Below are positions 26,408 through 34,884 of a stretch of DNA of 59,068 nucleotides, one piece after another. The position numbers and the translations under genes are program-made. Origin of the DNA: Deltaproteobacteria bacterium (lineage in GTDB: Bacteria > Desulfobacterota > SM23-61); assembly GCA_016875165.1 (NCBI GenBank), contig VGSF01000020.1, forward strand, positions 1 to 59,068. The letters are read 5' to 3'. Each line of letters opens with the position of its first letter. The stretch's first letter is position 1. The notes beneath the pieces are model-generated. The model had not been told where the DNA came from and did not search any database. It saw nothing but the letters and a program-made list of their open reading frames with translations.

Positions 26408-26562
26408 ATTGGCAATAATGATGAATTCGTAAAAAGCCCAACCACATGTCCTTGCGAGGAGCGTAGCGACGAAGCAATCCCATGAAATCAAGCGCTTACG
26501 AAATACGAGATTGTTTCGCTCCGCTCGCAATGACCACTTTTGGGACTTTTTACGACTCCATC
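26408..26562. mobile_element. Class A element, copy A6, with class C-type interior
   Basis: Outer ends GATGAATTCGTAAAAAGCCC and GGGACTTTTTACGACTCCATC are class A; the interior CCTTGCGAGGAGCGTAGCGA...GCTCGCAATGACC is the class C/TCATTGCGA motif. CAATAAT lies on both sides. It sits between the synthetase and permease genes of the operon, next to AT-rich ATTGATCATTGATAATTG repeats at 26370-26410 and 26600-26645. Confidence 0.7.
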
Positions 26563-26662
26563 AATAATGAAAGGAAAAGAGAAAGTTTTTAAGAACAATC
26601 TTCAATGATAATTGGTCATTGATCATTGACCATTGATAATTGTTTTTTTAAGGGGAGGTTTC

Positions 26663-27547
26663 ATGGAAATTTTTTTACAGCTTTTGATCACCGGAATATT
26701 GGTGGGCAGCATTTATGCTCTGGTGGCCTTAGGCTGGACGCTCATTTTCAAATGTTCTGGCGTCCTCAACCTGGCCATGGGAGAACTGACCCTGATCGGG
26801 GCCTATGTCTGCCTCACCTTTTACCTCTGGGGAATTCCTTTCATTCTAGCCCTGCTCTTCACCCTGGTTGTGGGATTCCTTTTGGGACTTTTAACCGAGC
26901 ATCTATTCTTGCGGCCCATGGTGGGAGAACCGGTGTTGAGCGTCATCATGGTTACGGTCGGACTATCCTTCTTTTTCAAAGGAATCTTGATGTTAATCTG
27001 GGGAACAGATACAAGAGTATTTACTCCGACTGTCTTTCCTATGGAACCTATTTTTATCGGAAAGATCGTCATCGGCCAGGTTTATGTTTGGGCCTTTATT
27101 GCTTCCATTATTCTGCTCCTGGCCTTTGTCGCTTTCTTTAAATATACAAAATGGGGTTTGTCCATGCAGGCCACTGCTGATGATGAGATGGCCGCGCTTT
27201 CCTTAGGGGTCAATGCCAAGATTGTTTACGCTCTGGCCTGGGCCATTGCCTTCATGGCTGCCGGAGTGGGAGGAACATTACTGGGGAACATCAATGGTTT
27301 AAATATTTCTGTTGGTTATCTGGGTCTGTTGGTTCTGCCGGCTGTCGTTTTGGGAGGACTTAATTCAGTGCCGGGAGCGATCGTTGGCGGTCTGATAATC
27401 GGAGTTTTGCAAAATTTGGCCGATGGCTATTTGAGCCGCTTTACCCCAGGAGGAGTTAAAGAAATTTTTCCTTTTGCGGTCATGGTCATCGTCCTTCTGT
27501 TCAAACCCTATGGCCTCTGGGGCTGGGTGCGGATTGAAAGAGTCTGA
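26663..27547 (+). CDS. Branched-chain-type ABC transporter permease (LivH-like)
   Basis: A 294-residue integral membrane protein with about eight hydrophobic segments. It shows the LivH hallmarks LITGILVGSIYALVALGWTLIF and FKCSGVLNLAMGELTLIGAY at the start and the cytoplasmic loop QATADDEMAALSLGVNAK that contacts the ATPase. It forms the heterodimeric channel with the LivM-like permease at 28028. ATG 26663 follows GGGGAGG at seven bases. Upstream AT-rich repeats lie just before the ribosome site. Confidence 0.93.
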   Translation: MEIFLQLLITGILVGSIYALVALGWTLIFKCSGVLNLAMGELTLIGAYVCLTFYLWGIPFILALLFTLVVGFLLGLLTEHLFLRPMVGEPVLSVIMVTVGLSFFFKGILMLIWGTDTRVFTPTVFPMEPIFIGKIVIGQVYVWAFIASIILLLAFVAFFKYTKWGLSMQATADDEMAALSLGVNAKIVYALAWAIAFMAAGVGGTLLGNINGLNISVGYLGLLVLPAVVLGGLNSVPGAIVGGLIIGVLQNLADGYLSRFTPGGVKEIFPFAVMVIVLLFKPYGLWGWVRIERV

Positions 27548-27604
27548 AAAGATCAATGCCAAATGGTCAATAGTCAATTAGCAATTAATAGTAGTAAATG
27601 CCCA

Positions 27605-27991
27605 ATGAACGGAAAAGGCGATCAACTGTCAGGGCGATTACTTGATTTTGTCGTCAAGGTGATCAAAATTGTTGAAGCCTTGCCCAAAACAGTTGCCGGA
27701 AGGCATATCGGTGGTCAACTAATGCGCGCAGGCACCTCGTGTGGGGCAAATTATGAAGAAGGATGTGGCGCTGAATCGAGATCGGACTTTGTCCACAAAA
27801 TGAGCATTGTTCTTAAAGAGCTGAAAGAAACGCGGTTTTGGCTGCGGGTGATTCACCGAACTGAAATGTTAGATTCTAAATTTTCTGAACCAGTATTGGA
27901 TGAATGTGAACAGCTATGTGCAATTCTCGGGAAAAGTATCATTACCGCCAAAAGGAACAAAAAATCACTGCAAAATATTTTTGATAATTGA
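27605..27991 (+). CDS. Four-helix bundle protein (23S rRNA intervening-sequence protein family)
   Basis: A 128-residue helical protein with the family signature LPKTVAGRHIGGQLMRAGTSCGANYEEGCGAESRSDF (seen in parts) and KELKETRFWLRVI, then CEQLCAILGKSIITAKRN. Such proteins are related to Avd and to those encoded in 23S rRNA intervening sequences; their cellular role is unclear. The ATG at 27605 fits homologous lengths; an upstream ATG at 27563 would translate an AT-rich repeat, and no ribosome site is evident for either. It interrupts the transporter operon between the two permease genes and is bordered on both sides by CAATTATCAATGG-type repeats, consistent with arrival as a cassette. Confidence 0.85.
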   Translation: MNGKGDQLSGRLLDFVVKVIKIVEALPKTVAGRHIGGQLMRAGTSCGANYEEGCGAESRSDFVHKMSIVLKELKETRFWLRVIHRTEMLDSKFSEPVLDECEQLCAILGKSIITAKRNKKSLQNIFDN

Positions 27992-28027
27992 CCATTGATA
28001 ATTTTTCAATGAGAATTGGAGTTTAAA

Positions 28028-29122
28028 ATGGAATATCGACCATGCGGCGTTTATCATCAGTATTACAGGCAGGATCACGCCTGGTGGCAGTCCAAATTCG
28101 TCTGGGGGAAAATGATCTTATTGTTTGGCGCCATTTTTTACATCATTCCTCAATTCGCGGGCATGTATCTAATATCGATCGCCAATGTCGTTGGCTATAC
28201 CATCCTCTCGGCCTTGGGAGTGCAACTGCTCATTGGCTACTGCGGGCAGGTTACGCTTGGGCATGCCGCCTTCCTGGCCATAGGAGCATATACCAGCACG
28301 CTGTTGATGCTCCAGCTTGATCTCCCCTATCCGCTCACGCTCTTTTTGGGGGGGGTGGCGGGGGGCTTATGGTGCGTATTGTTCGGTCTTCCTTCTGCCC
28401 GGGTTAAGGGATTTTACCTCATTATGACCACCATGGCCGCCCAATTCATTACGGTGGAGTTCTTCATCACTCAATATGTCAGTCAAATCGGCGGCAGGGG
28501 AATGGCCTTTTCTATTCCACCCGGGACAGTCAAGATAGGCCCTTGGATGATTAAATCAGATTTGGACGTTTATTACTTAATGATCATCCTCATATTAATG
28601 TGTATCTTCATCATGTCGAATTTGCTCCGCTCCAGGGTCGGTCGGGCTTGGATTGCCATCCGAGATAATGATATTGCCGCAGAAGCATTGGGCGTCAACA
28701 TTGTTCGATATAAGTTGCTGGCCTTCTTCGTAGCGGGGTTCTTTGGAGGGATCGCAGGTGCCTTCTGGGTTACTTCTCTCGCCGCCGTCAGCCCGGAACA
28801 TTTCCATTTTGGCTGGTCCTTATGGCTGGTCGGGGTCATCCTTATCGGGGGAGTGGGCAGCATCCATGGAACTATCTTTGGCGCCCTGTTTATGACCCTG
28901 ATCCCCGAAGGACTCAAGTTCCTGATCTTCATGCTCACGCAGAATCCATTTTTTGTGGAGCTCATGCCCTTTTTACCCCTTCTCCTTGAAAAATTTCTTT
29001 ATGTAAAAGAAGCGGCTTTTGGTCTGGCCATTGCTTTATTTTTGATCTTCGAGCCCAATGGTCTCGCTTATCGCTGGTGGCAGATAAAGAACTATTTTAA
29101 CTTGTGGCCGTTTTCGTATTAA
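28028..29122 (+). CDS. Branched-chain-type ABC transporter permease (LivM-like)
   Basis: A 364-residue membrane protein with about nine hydrophobic segments. It shows the LivM motifs LGVQLLIGYCGQVTLGHAAFLAIGAY and the coupling loop RAWIAIRDNDIAAEALGVNI. It is the second channel subunit. Both termini carry short hydrophilic extensions (MEYRPCGVYHQYYRQDHAWW at the start), somewhat longer than usual. TTGGAG precedes ATG 28028. The gene follows the inserted four-helix-bundle gene by about 36 bp and a repeat. Confidence 0.93.
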   Translation: MEYRPCGVYHQYYRQDHAWWQSKFVWGKMILLFGAIFYIIPQFAGMYLISIANVVGYTILSALGVQLLIGYCGQVTLGHAAFLAIGAYTSTLLMLQLDLPYPLTLFLGGVAGGLWCVLFGLPSARVKGFYLIMTTMAAQFITVEFFITQYVSQIGGRGMAFSIPPGTVKIGPWMIKSDLDVYYLMIILILMCIFIMSNLLRSRVGRAWIAIRDNDIAAEALGVNIVRYKLLAFFVAGFFGGIAGAFWVTSLAAVSPEHFHFGWSLWLVGVILIGGVGSIHGTIFGALFMTLIPEGLKFLIFMLTQNPFFVELMPFLPLLLEKFLYVKEAAFGLAIALFLIFEPNGLAYRWWQIKNYFNLWPFSY

Positions 29123-29220
29123 CCCAGGGAGATAAAAAGGGGGTGATGACACTTAAATAGGCAAAGGGGGGAAGAAAGGAATCACGGTTTTTTTACTCAA
29201 CTTCTTACAGGAGGTGAACA

Positions 29221-30477
29221 ATGAGAAATTGCTTTAGATGCTTTACAATCCTTGTTATTTTTATCATTGTAGGCTTTACCGCTCCGCAAGTGTTTGGTCA
29301 GGAGGTGAAACTTGGTGCCCTCCAGGATACGACGGGCGCTACCTCTGATGTAGGTAAGGACGAGGCATTGGGGGTGCGTGAGGCTACCCAGTATTATAAC
29401 GATACAGGCGGAATTAATGGCAAAAAAATAAGATTATTTCAGTATGACTATGGCTATCGAGTTCCTGAAGCCATCACTACTTATAAAAGGTTCAGGGATT
29501 ACGACAAAGTAGTCATGGTTTTGGGTTGGGGAACAGGAGACACGGAAGCCCTCACCCCAACGATTAACGCGGATAAAATGCCTTATCTGTCGAGTTCATT
29601 TTCCGGCCACCTGTGCGATCCTAAAAAGACTCCTTATAACTTCATCTATGGAACAGACTATTCGACGAATGCCCGCGGGGCCATGCAATACTGGTTTGAT
29701 GAAGTATGGAAGAAAGATCCCAAATGGAAAGAACTCAGGGATAAAGGTGTCAAACCGAAGTTCGTGTGCTTCATCGACACAGGCCATCCATATGCAACTG
29801 CACCTGTCAAGGCCATAAAAGAACATGCGGGCATATTGGGCTTTGAGGTTGGTTCTGATCAACACATCGCTTTAATGGCTCTGGATACCAAAAGCCAGGT
29901 GATTGCGGCCAAAGGTTTCGGAGCAAATCTTGTGTGGCATGGGAATACAACCATGTCCACATCAGCAGCCATGAAAGATGCCTATGCCCTCGGGCTGGGA
30001 GCCGACCATATCGTCAATAACTGGGGGTTCGATGAAAATCTTCCCAAATTAGCCGGGCCAGCCGCCGAAGGGGCCATCGGCCTTATGGGCTGTGCTCTTT
30101 TCATCGATGAATATCCCGCGAAAAAAAGAGTGCTGGAATATGCCAAAAAACTGAATCCAGGCGTTCCGCTCGAAAACCGAATCATTCGAACCGTCCAGGG
30201 CTGGGTAAAGGTGACCTTAGCAGTGGACGTCATGAGGAAGGCTGATAAGGCAGGAAAACTGAATGGTCCTGGAATCAAAGAGACTTTTGAAACCTATAGA
30301 GACTGGCCAGGCTTAAAAGAATTCGGTGGCCAACTCGTAACCATCACCCCTACGGACCATCGTTACAGCTCAATTGTCAAACTTGGAAGAGTCATTAAGG
30401 GCAAGCCTCAAACCGTAGGGGAAATTGATATGCGGGCTAAATACCCGGATAGATGGGCGGGTTGGCTTGGCTGGTAG
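29221..30477 (+). CDS. Periplasmic substrate-binding protein, branched-chain/organic-acid type
   Basis: A 418-residue type I periplasmic-binding-fold protein. An N-terminal Sec signal (hydrophobic run ILVIFIIVGFTAP, cleavage likely after VFGQ or VFG) is followed by VKLGALQDTTGATSDVG and GINGKKIRLFQYDYGY. These are the usual openings of LivJ/LivK-like proteins of the Peripla_BP_6 class. The ligand cannot be assigned from sequence; relatives in anaerobes bind amino acids, aliphatic amides or aromatic acids. AGGAGGTG lies four bases before ATG. It follows the permease genes and precedes the LivF-like ATPase. Confidence 0.9.
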   Translation: MRNCFRCFTILVIFIIVGFTAPQVFGQEVKLGALQDTTGATSDVGKDEALGVREATQYYNDTGGINGKKIRLFQYDYGYRVPEAITTYKRFRDYDKVVMVLGWGTGDTEALTPTINADKMPYLSSSFSGHLCDPKKTPYNFIYGTDYSTNARGAMQYWFDEVWKKDPKWKELRDKGVKPKFVCFIDTGHPYATAPVKAIKEHAGILGFEVGSDQHIALMALDTKSQVIAAKGFGANLVWHGNTTMSTSAAMKDAYALGLGADHIVNNWGFDENLPKLAGPAAEGAIGLMGCALFIDEYPAKKRVLEYAKKLNPGVPLENRIIRTVQGWVKVTLAVDVMRKADKAGKLNGPGIKETFETYRDWPGLKEFGGQLVTITPTDHRYSSIVKLGRVIKGKPQTVGEIDMRAKYPDRWAGWLGW

Positions 30478-30603
30478 GGATAAGTAAAGAGTTAGGAGTT
30501 AAGAGTTCGGAGGATTAAAAATTCGGATTGCGGAATGCGGATTGCGGAGTTTGTTTACTCCCAACTCCGAACTAAACACTCCGAACTAATAAGGGAGGGG
30601 GCA

Positions 30604-31416
30604 TTGGAAACCAAAGGCAGCATCCTCAAATTGAATAACATCGAGGTCATGTATCACGAAGTGATCCTGGTGTTGAAGGGGGTTTCCATTGAGGTGCCCC
30701 AGGGAGGGATCATCGCCCTTCTCGGGGCCAATGGGGCCGGGAAATCGACCACCTTGAAATCCATTTCCGGCCTGTTAAAGCATGAGGATGGTGAGGTGAC
30801 CGATGGAAGCATTGAGTTCATGGGCGAGAAGATACACCATCTCCATGCCGAGGAAGTCGCCAAGAGGGGAATCTTCCAGATCATCGAGGGAAGGAGAGTC
30901 TTCGAACACCTTACCGTGGAAGAGAATCTAAGAGTTGGGGCCCATCTGCGGGGGAATGGTTCGGCTCTCAAAGAGCGGCTGGAGATGGTCTATAACTACT
31001 TTCCCAGACTGGTCGAACGGCGTAACATCTTAGCTGGCTTCATCAGCGGCGGGGAACAACAGATGACCGTCATCGGCAGGGCCATGATGGCCCAACCCAA
31101 ACTGATGCTTCTCGATGAACCCTCCATGGGCCTTGCTCCCCTGCTTATCAAGGAGATCTTTGAGATCATCACCAAGTTGAATAAAGAAGAAAAAATTCCT
31201 CTTCTCTTGGTAGAGCAGAATGTGAAGTTGGCCCTCACCGTGGCCCCGTACGCCTATGTCCTGGAAAACGGCCGGCTGGTGATGCATGACACCTCCGAAA
31301 GATTGAAGGAGAATCCAGATATTAGAGACTTCTACTTAGGTCTATCTGACATTGGCGAGCGCAAGAGTTTCCGCCAGGTAAAGCACTATAAACGAAGGAA
31401 AAGATGGATTACATAA
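30604..31416 (+). CDS. Branched-chain-type ABC transporter ATPase (LivF-like)
   Basis: A 270-residue ATPase with Walker A LGANGAGKSTTLKSISGLL, signature FISGGEQQMTVIGRAMM, Walker B LMLLDEPSMGLAPLL and the H-loop VEQNVKLAL. It starts from TTG 30604 preceded by GGGAGGGGG; the frame upstream to 30535 runs through a TTCGGA/GCGGATTGCGG-rich repeat and is probably untranslated. The tail (about 25 residues after FYLGLSD) is longer than in standard LivF. It completes the transporter with the LivG-like ATPase. Confidence 0.92.
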   Translation: METKGSILKLNNIEVMYHEVILVLKGVSIEVPQGGIIALLGANGAGKSTTLKSISGLLKHEDGEVTDGSIEFMGEKIHHLHAEEVAKRGIFQIIEGRRVFEHLTVEENLRVGAHLRGNGSALKERLEMVYNYFPRLVERRNILAGFISGGEQQMTVIGRAMMAQPKLMLLDEPSMGLAPLLIKEIFEIITKLNKEEKIPLLLVEQNVKLALTVAPYAYVLENGRLVMHDTSERLKENPDIRDFYLGLSDIGERKSFRQVKHYKRRKRWIT

Positions 31417-31486
31417 ACTGATCAGTGCAAAATGCAAAATTATCAATGGTCAATTTTCATTTAAATTGCCAAGAAGGAGGTTCATA

Positions 31487-32068
31487 ATGCGCAGATTATT
31501 ATTAGTCCTGATTGTGGTTATGTTTGCGGTTGGGGGAATGACGGCCTGCAAACCCGGCCTTCTGCCGACGGAGGAAGCAGGACAACCAAAGGTTACTTTA
31601 GAGCGTGTTGATCTCATGCGCCTGGGTCCATGGGTAGAACTCCCCGCTCCCGTTATCATGGGATTGGGGTTTGTTTTCAATGTCCATAACCCGAGCAGCT
31701 GTCCCATCAAACTCGAAAACTATAAGTTTGCGGTAATGTTTGAAGCGGTTCCTGGGGAATACATGACCTTGAGTACAGCGACAACCTACGATAATTTATA
31801 TTTTGCCCCTAAAACAGTTAGCCAGTATCGAGTGGTTGAATTTCTTGATTCTGGCGGAGTCTGGAGAGCTTTAAGTATGCCCAACGTGCCAAAGATGCAG
31901 GCCTTGAAGCTCAATCCCAATGAACTCACCAAAAAATGGTTCACAACTATCGGTAGCGGGGACTTTCCCTTTGGCATAATGGTGTCAGAAGGAATGGCCG
32001 TTTTCTCGAGTGAAGGGGTAAAAGGAGATTTCTTCGTCCCCTTTGAAGGAAAATTCCCAAAAAAGTAA
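31487..32068 (+). CDS. LEA2-like lipoprotein
   Basis: A 193-residue protein. Residues 1-23 form a lipoprotein signal with a lipobox-like MTAC, so Cys would be lipidated. The mature part contains LGFVFNVHNPSSCPIKLENYKFAVMFE, the beginning typical of LEA14/WHy (LEA type 2) domains, which are beta-sandwich proteins found on bacterial outer membranes and in stress tolerance. Function here is unknown. AAGGAGG precedes ATG 31487. It lies 70 bp after the transporter ATPase and may be part of the same transcript. Confidence 0.65.
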   Translation: MRRLLLVLIVVMFAVGGMTACKPGLLPTEEAGQPKVTLERVDLMRLGPWVELPAPVIMGLGFVFNVHNPSSCPIKLENYKFAVMFEAVPGEYMTLSTATTYDNLYFAPKTVSQYRVVEFLDSGGVWRALSMPNVPKMQALKLNPNELTKKWFTTIGSGDFPFGIMVSEGMAVFSSEGVKGDFFVPFEGKFPKK

Positions 32069-32089
32069 GATTGGGGAAGAAGCTAAAAA

Positions 32090-32218
32090 GTGATCTATGA
32101 AAAACCCACTTTTCTGTCACTCCCGCGAAAGCGGGAGTCCAGAAAAGCCCTAAAATAACTGGATTCCTGCTTTCGCAGGAATGACCAAATTATTTCCCGC
32201 AGGGCTTTTTCAGAGCTC
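32090..32218. repeat. Inverted repeat with TGAAAAAACCC-type ends
   Basis: CTATGAAAAACCCACTTTTC at the left and GGGCTTTTTCAGAGCTC at the right are inverted. The interior carries the CCGCGAAAGCGGGAGTCC and GGATTCCTGCTTTCGCAGG palindromes found in class A. It is probably a further terminus class; no duplication is evident. Confidence 0.5.
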
Positions 32219-32315
32219 TCAAAAAAACTCCTTGACATTGATTCAATGGGTGTGTTACCCATTTTGGGGTTTAGATCTTTCGGGCCGGGAAGACTCCGTT
32301 ACCGAAATCATATTT

Positions 32316-32448
32316 GATGATCTCGTAAAAAGTCGGAAAAGCCGTCACTCCTGCGAAAGCAGGAGTCCAGAACGACATGAATTAACTGGATTCCCGCTTT
32401 CGCGGGAATGACGAAAATGGGGCAAAAAGAACTTTTTACGAATCCATC
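32316..32448. mobile_element. Class A inverted-repeat element, copy A7
   Basis: Starts GATGATCTCGTAAAAAGTCG and ends ACTTTTTACGAATCCATC. Left flank CATATTT, right flank ATATTA with a preceding C, match as a short duplication. The interior has the CCTGCGAAAGCAGGAGTCC and CCCGCTTTCGCGGGAATGAC palindromes. It precedes nfnA by about 80 bp. Confidence 0.75.
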
Positions 32449-32525
32449 ATATTAAGTGCGGAGGAGTTTTCTACGGCGGGGAAGGTCTTTAAACCCCATT
32501 GTTTTTTTGAAAGGAGAAATTCACG

Positions 32526-33377
32526 GTGTTTCCTATCTTAGAGGCCAGGCTTTTGGCTACAGCGGTAAAGCAGTTCAAAATCGCCGCTCCGGAGATCGCC
32601 AAAAAGAGAAAGCCCGGGCAGTTCATCGTCCTTAGGATTAATGAAGAGGGTGAACGGATTCCCCTGACCATAGCCGATGCGCACCCGGAGGCCGGGACCA
32701 TCACCCTCATCTTTCAGGAAGTGGGGAAATCCACAGAACAACTCGGCAAGCTCAAGGCCGGGGATACAGTCGCCGATTTAATCGGACCCTTAGGGGTTCC
32801 AACCCACGTCGAGAAATTTGGCACCGTCGTATGCGTGGGCGGGGGAATCGGCATCGCCCCGGTCTATCCCATTGCCAAGGCCATGCGGGAAGCCGGGAAC
32901 ACTATGTTTTCCATCATCGGCGCCCGGACCAAGAATCTTCTGATCCTCGAGGAAGAGATGGCCAGGGTATCCCACTCCCTCAAGGTCTCCACGGACGACG
33001 GAAGCTACGGGTACCACGGGTTCGTGAGCGACATCCTGCAGGATATCATCGATGAGGGCATGACCATCAACTTAGTCGTGGCCATCGGCCCTGTGCCCAT
33101 GATGCGCGTGGTTTGCAATGTCACCAAGAACCATAAGATCAAAACAGTTGTCAGCCTTAATCCCATCATGGTCGATGCCACGGGAATGTGCGGGGCCTGC
33201 CGGGTGACCGTGGGCCGAAGAACCAGGTTTGTTTGTGTCGACGGACCGGAGTTTGACGGGCATGAGGTGAATTTTGCAGAACTGGTCAAGCGGCAGCGGG
33301 CCTACCTGGATCAGGAGAAGCTGTCCCTGGAAAATTTCCGCCATCAAGGGGGAGCTTGTATGGGAGGTGTATCCTGA
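32526..33377 (+). CDS. nfnA: NfnA-type FAD/[2Fe-2S] ferredoxin:NAD(P) oxidoreductase subunit
   Basis: A 283-residue member of the ferredoxin-NADP reductase-like family (also called sulfide dehydrogenase subunit SudB). An FAD domain starts PILEARLLATAVKQFKIAAP, an NAD(H) domain carries VCVGGGIGIAPVYPIAKAM, and a C-terminal [2Fe-2S] site is in GMCGACRVTVG...RFVCVDGPEFDGHEV. With the large subunit downstream it forms NfnAB, which reversibly couples NADPH, NADH and ferredoxin by flavin-based electron bifurcation. The GTG start at 32526 follows GGAG about seven bases upstream. The stop overlaps the next start by one base. Confidence 0.88.
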   Translation: MFPILEARLLATAVKQFKIAAPEIAKKRKPGQFIVLRINEEGERIPLTIADAHPEAGTITLIFQEVGKSTEQLGKLKAGDTVADLIGPLGVPTHVEKFGTVVCVGGGIGIAPVYPIAKAMREAGNTMFSIIGARTKNLLILEEEMARVSHSLKVSTDDGSYGYHGFVSDILQDIIDEGMTINLVVAIGPVPMMRVVCNVTKNHKIKTVVSLNPIMVDATGMCGACRVTVGRRTRFVCVDGPEFDGHEVNFAELVKRQRAYLDQEKLSLENFRHQGGACMGGVS

Positions 33378-34789
33378 TGACTGAGACCACCGAGAAGAAA
33401 AAAAGAACCCAGATTTCCCGGCAGAAGATGCCCGAGCAAGACCCCAAGGTTCGGGCCAAAAATTTTGACGAAGTTCCTTTCGGCTACACTCCGGAGCTGG
33501 CCAAGCTGGAAGCCAGCCGGTGCCTGCAGTGCAAGAAACCAACCTGCATAGATGGCTGCCCGGTCTCTATCGACATTCCGGCCTTTCTCGATCTCATCCT
33601 TAATGGAGATTTTTTGGGATCAGCCCGCAAGCTTAAAGAGATGAACAGCCTTCCCGCGGTTTGCGGCCGGGTCTGCCCGCAGGAAGACCAGTGCGAAAAA
33701 GTCTGCATCCTGGGAAAGAAGGGTGAACCTGTGGCCATCGGCAGATTGGAGCGTTTCGCTGCTGATTACGAGATGGCTCACGGGGAATTTATCATGCCCC
33801 CAAAGGCGCCACCTACTGGGAAAAAAGTGGCGGTTGTAGGCTCGGGTCCGGCAGGTCTAACCCTGGCTGGCGACCTGATCAAGAAAGGCCATCAGGTAAC
33901 CATCTTCGAGGCCCTGCATAAACCCGGGGGGGTTCTGGTATACGGCATTCCCGAATTTCGCCTGCCCAAAGCCATCGTCCAGGCCGAGGTCGATTACCTG
34001 CAAAAAATCGGGGTGGAACTGAAGTCCAACATGGTCATCGGCAAGATTTACACTGTCGATGAGCTGATGGCCAACGGATATGATGCGGTATTCCTGGGGA
34101 CCGGCGCCGGCCTTCCCACTTTCATGAACATACCCGGGGAGAATTTCAACGGGGTTTATTCGGCCAACGAATATCTAACCCGTTCCAACCTGATGAAGGC
34201 TTACCTATTTCCAAAGTATGATACTCCGATTGCCAAAGGGAAAAAGGTGGCGGTCTTGGGCGGAGGAAACGTGGCCATGGATTCGGCGCGTACGGCCCTT
34301 CGCCTGGGAGCTGACGACGTTTACATTGTTTACCGCCGTTCAAAGAAGGAACTCCCGGCTCGAATCGAAGAAGTCCACCATGCCGAAGAAGAGGGCGTCC
34401 AGTTTCATTTCTTAACCTTGCCCGTCGAGATTTTGGGCAACGAAGATGGTTGGGTATGCGGCATGAAGTGCCAGCGTATGGAATTGGGCGAACCAGATGA
34501 ATCCGGCCGCCGCCGGCCCATTCCCGTCCCCGGCTCGGAATTTACCTTAGAGGTGGATATGGTGGTGGTGGCCATCGGCACAGGGGCCAATCCCTTGATT
34601 CAGTCAACCACTCCGGATCTTAAGACCAACAAATGGGGTTATATAGTCGCCGACCCCGAGACCGGAGAGACGAATAAAAAAGGAGTGTACGCCGGGGGCG
34701 ATATCGTTACCGGCTCGGCTACAGTCATTCTGGCTATGGGAGCCGGGCGCAAGGCTGCCGATGCGATTCATAAATACTTGACCGGATAA
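33377..34789 (+). CDS. nfnB: NfnB-type large subunit / glutamate synthase small-subunit-like oxidoreductase
   Basis: A 470-residue protein. The N-terminal region has two cysteine clusters for [4Fe-4S] centres (ASRCLQCKKPTCIDGCPVSI and VCGRVCPQEDQCEKVCILG). FAD- and NADPH-binding Rossmann motifs follow (KKVAVVGSGPAGLTLAGDL near residue 148 and KKVAVLGGGNVAMDSARTAL near 288). It is the NADPH-binding, bifurcating-flavin subunit when paired with NfnA; without that pairing it would be called GltD-like. The tight pairing with nfnA supports the NfnAB assignment. ATG 33377 overlaps the nfnA stop. Confidence 0.88.
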   Translation: MTETTEKKKRTQISRQKMPEQDPKVRAKNFDEVPFGYTPELAKLEASRCLQCKKPTCIDGCPVSIDIPAFLDLILNGDFLGSARKLKEMNSLPAVCGRVCPQEDQCEKVCILGKKGEPVAIGRLERFAADYEMAHGEFIMPPKAPPTGKKVAVVGSGPAGLTLAGDLIKKGHQVTIFEALHKPGGVLVYGIPEFRLPKAIVQAEVDYLQKIGVELKSNMVIGKIYTVDELMANGYDAVFLGTGAGLPTFMNIPGENFNGVYSANEYLTRSNLMKAYLFPKYDTPIAKGKKVAVLGGGNVAMDSARTALRLGADDVYIVYRRSKKELPARIEEVHHAEEEGVQFHFLTLPVEILGNEDGWVCGMKCQRMELGEPDESGRRRPIPVPGSEFTLEVDMVVVAIGTGANPLIQSTTPDLKTNKWGYIVADPETGETNKKGVYAGGDIVTGSATVILAMGAGRKAADAIHKYLTG

Positions 34790-34884
34790 ATCCGCAGAGC
34801 GCCGAGCGCGAAGCGCATAGCCTCCGGGGTTGAAAAAGCTTGCCCTCCAGTTTATGGGTCCTTTGCCCTGACGATATTTTCCTT

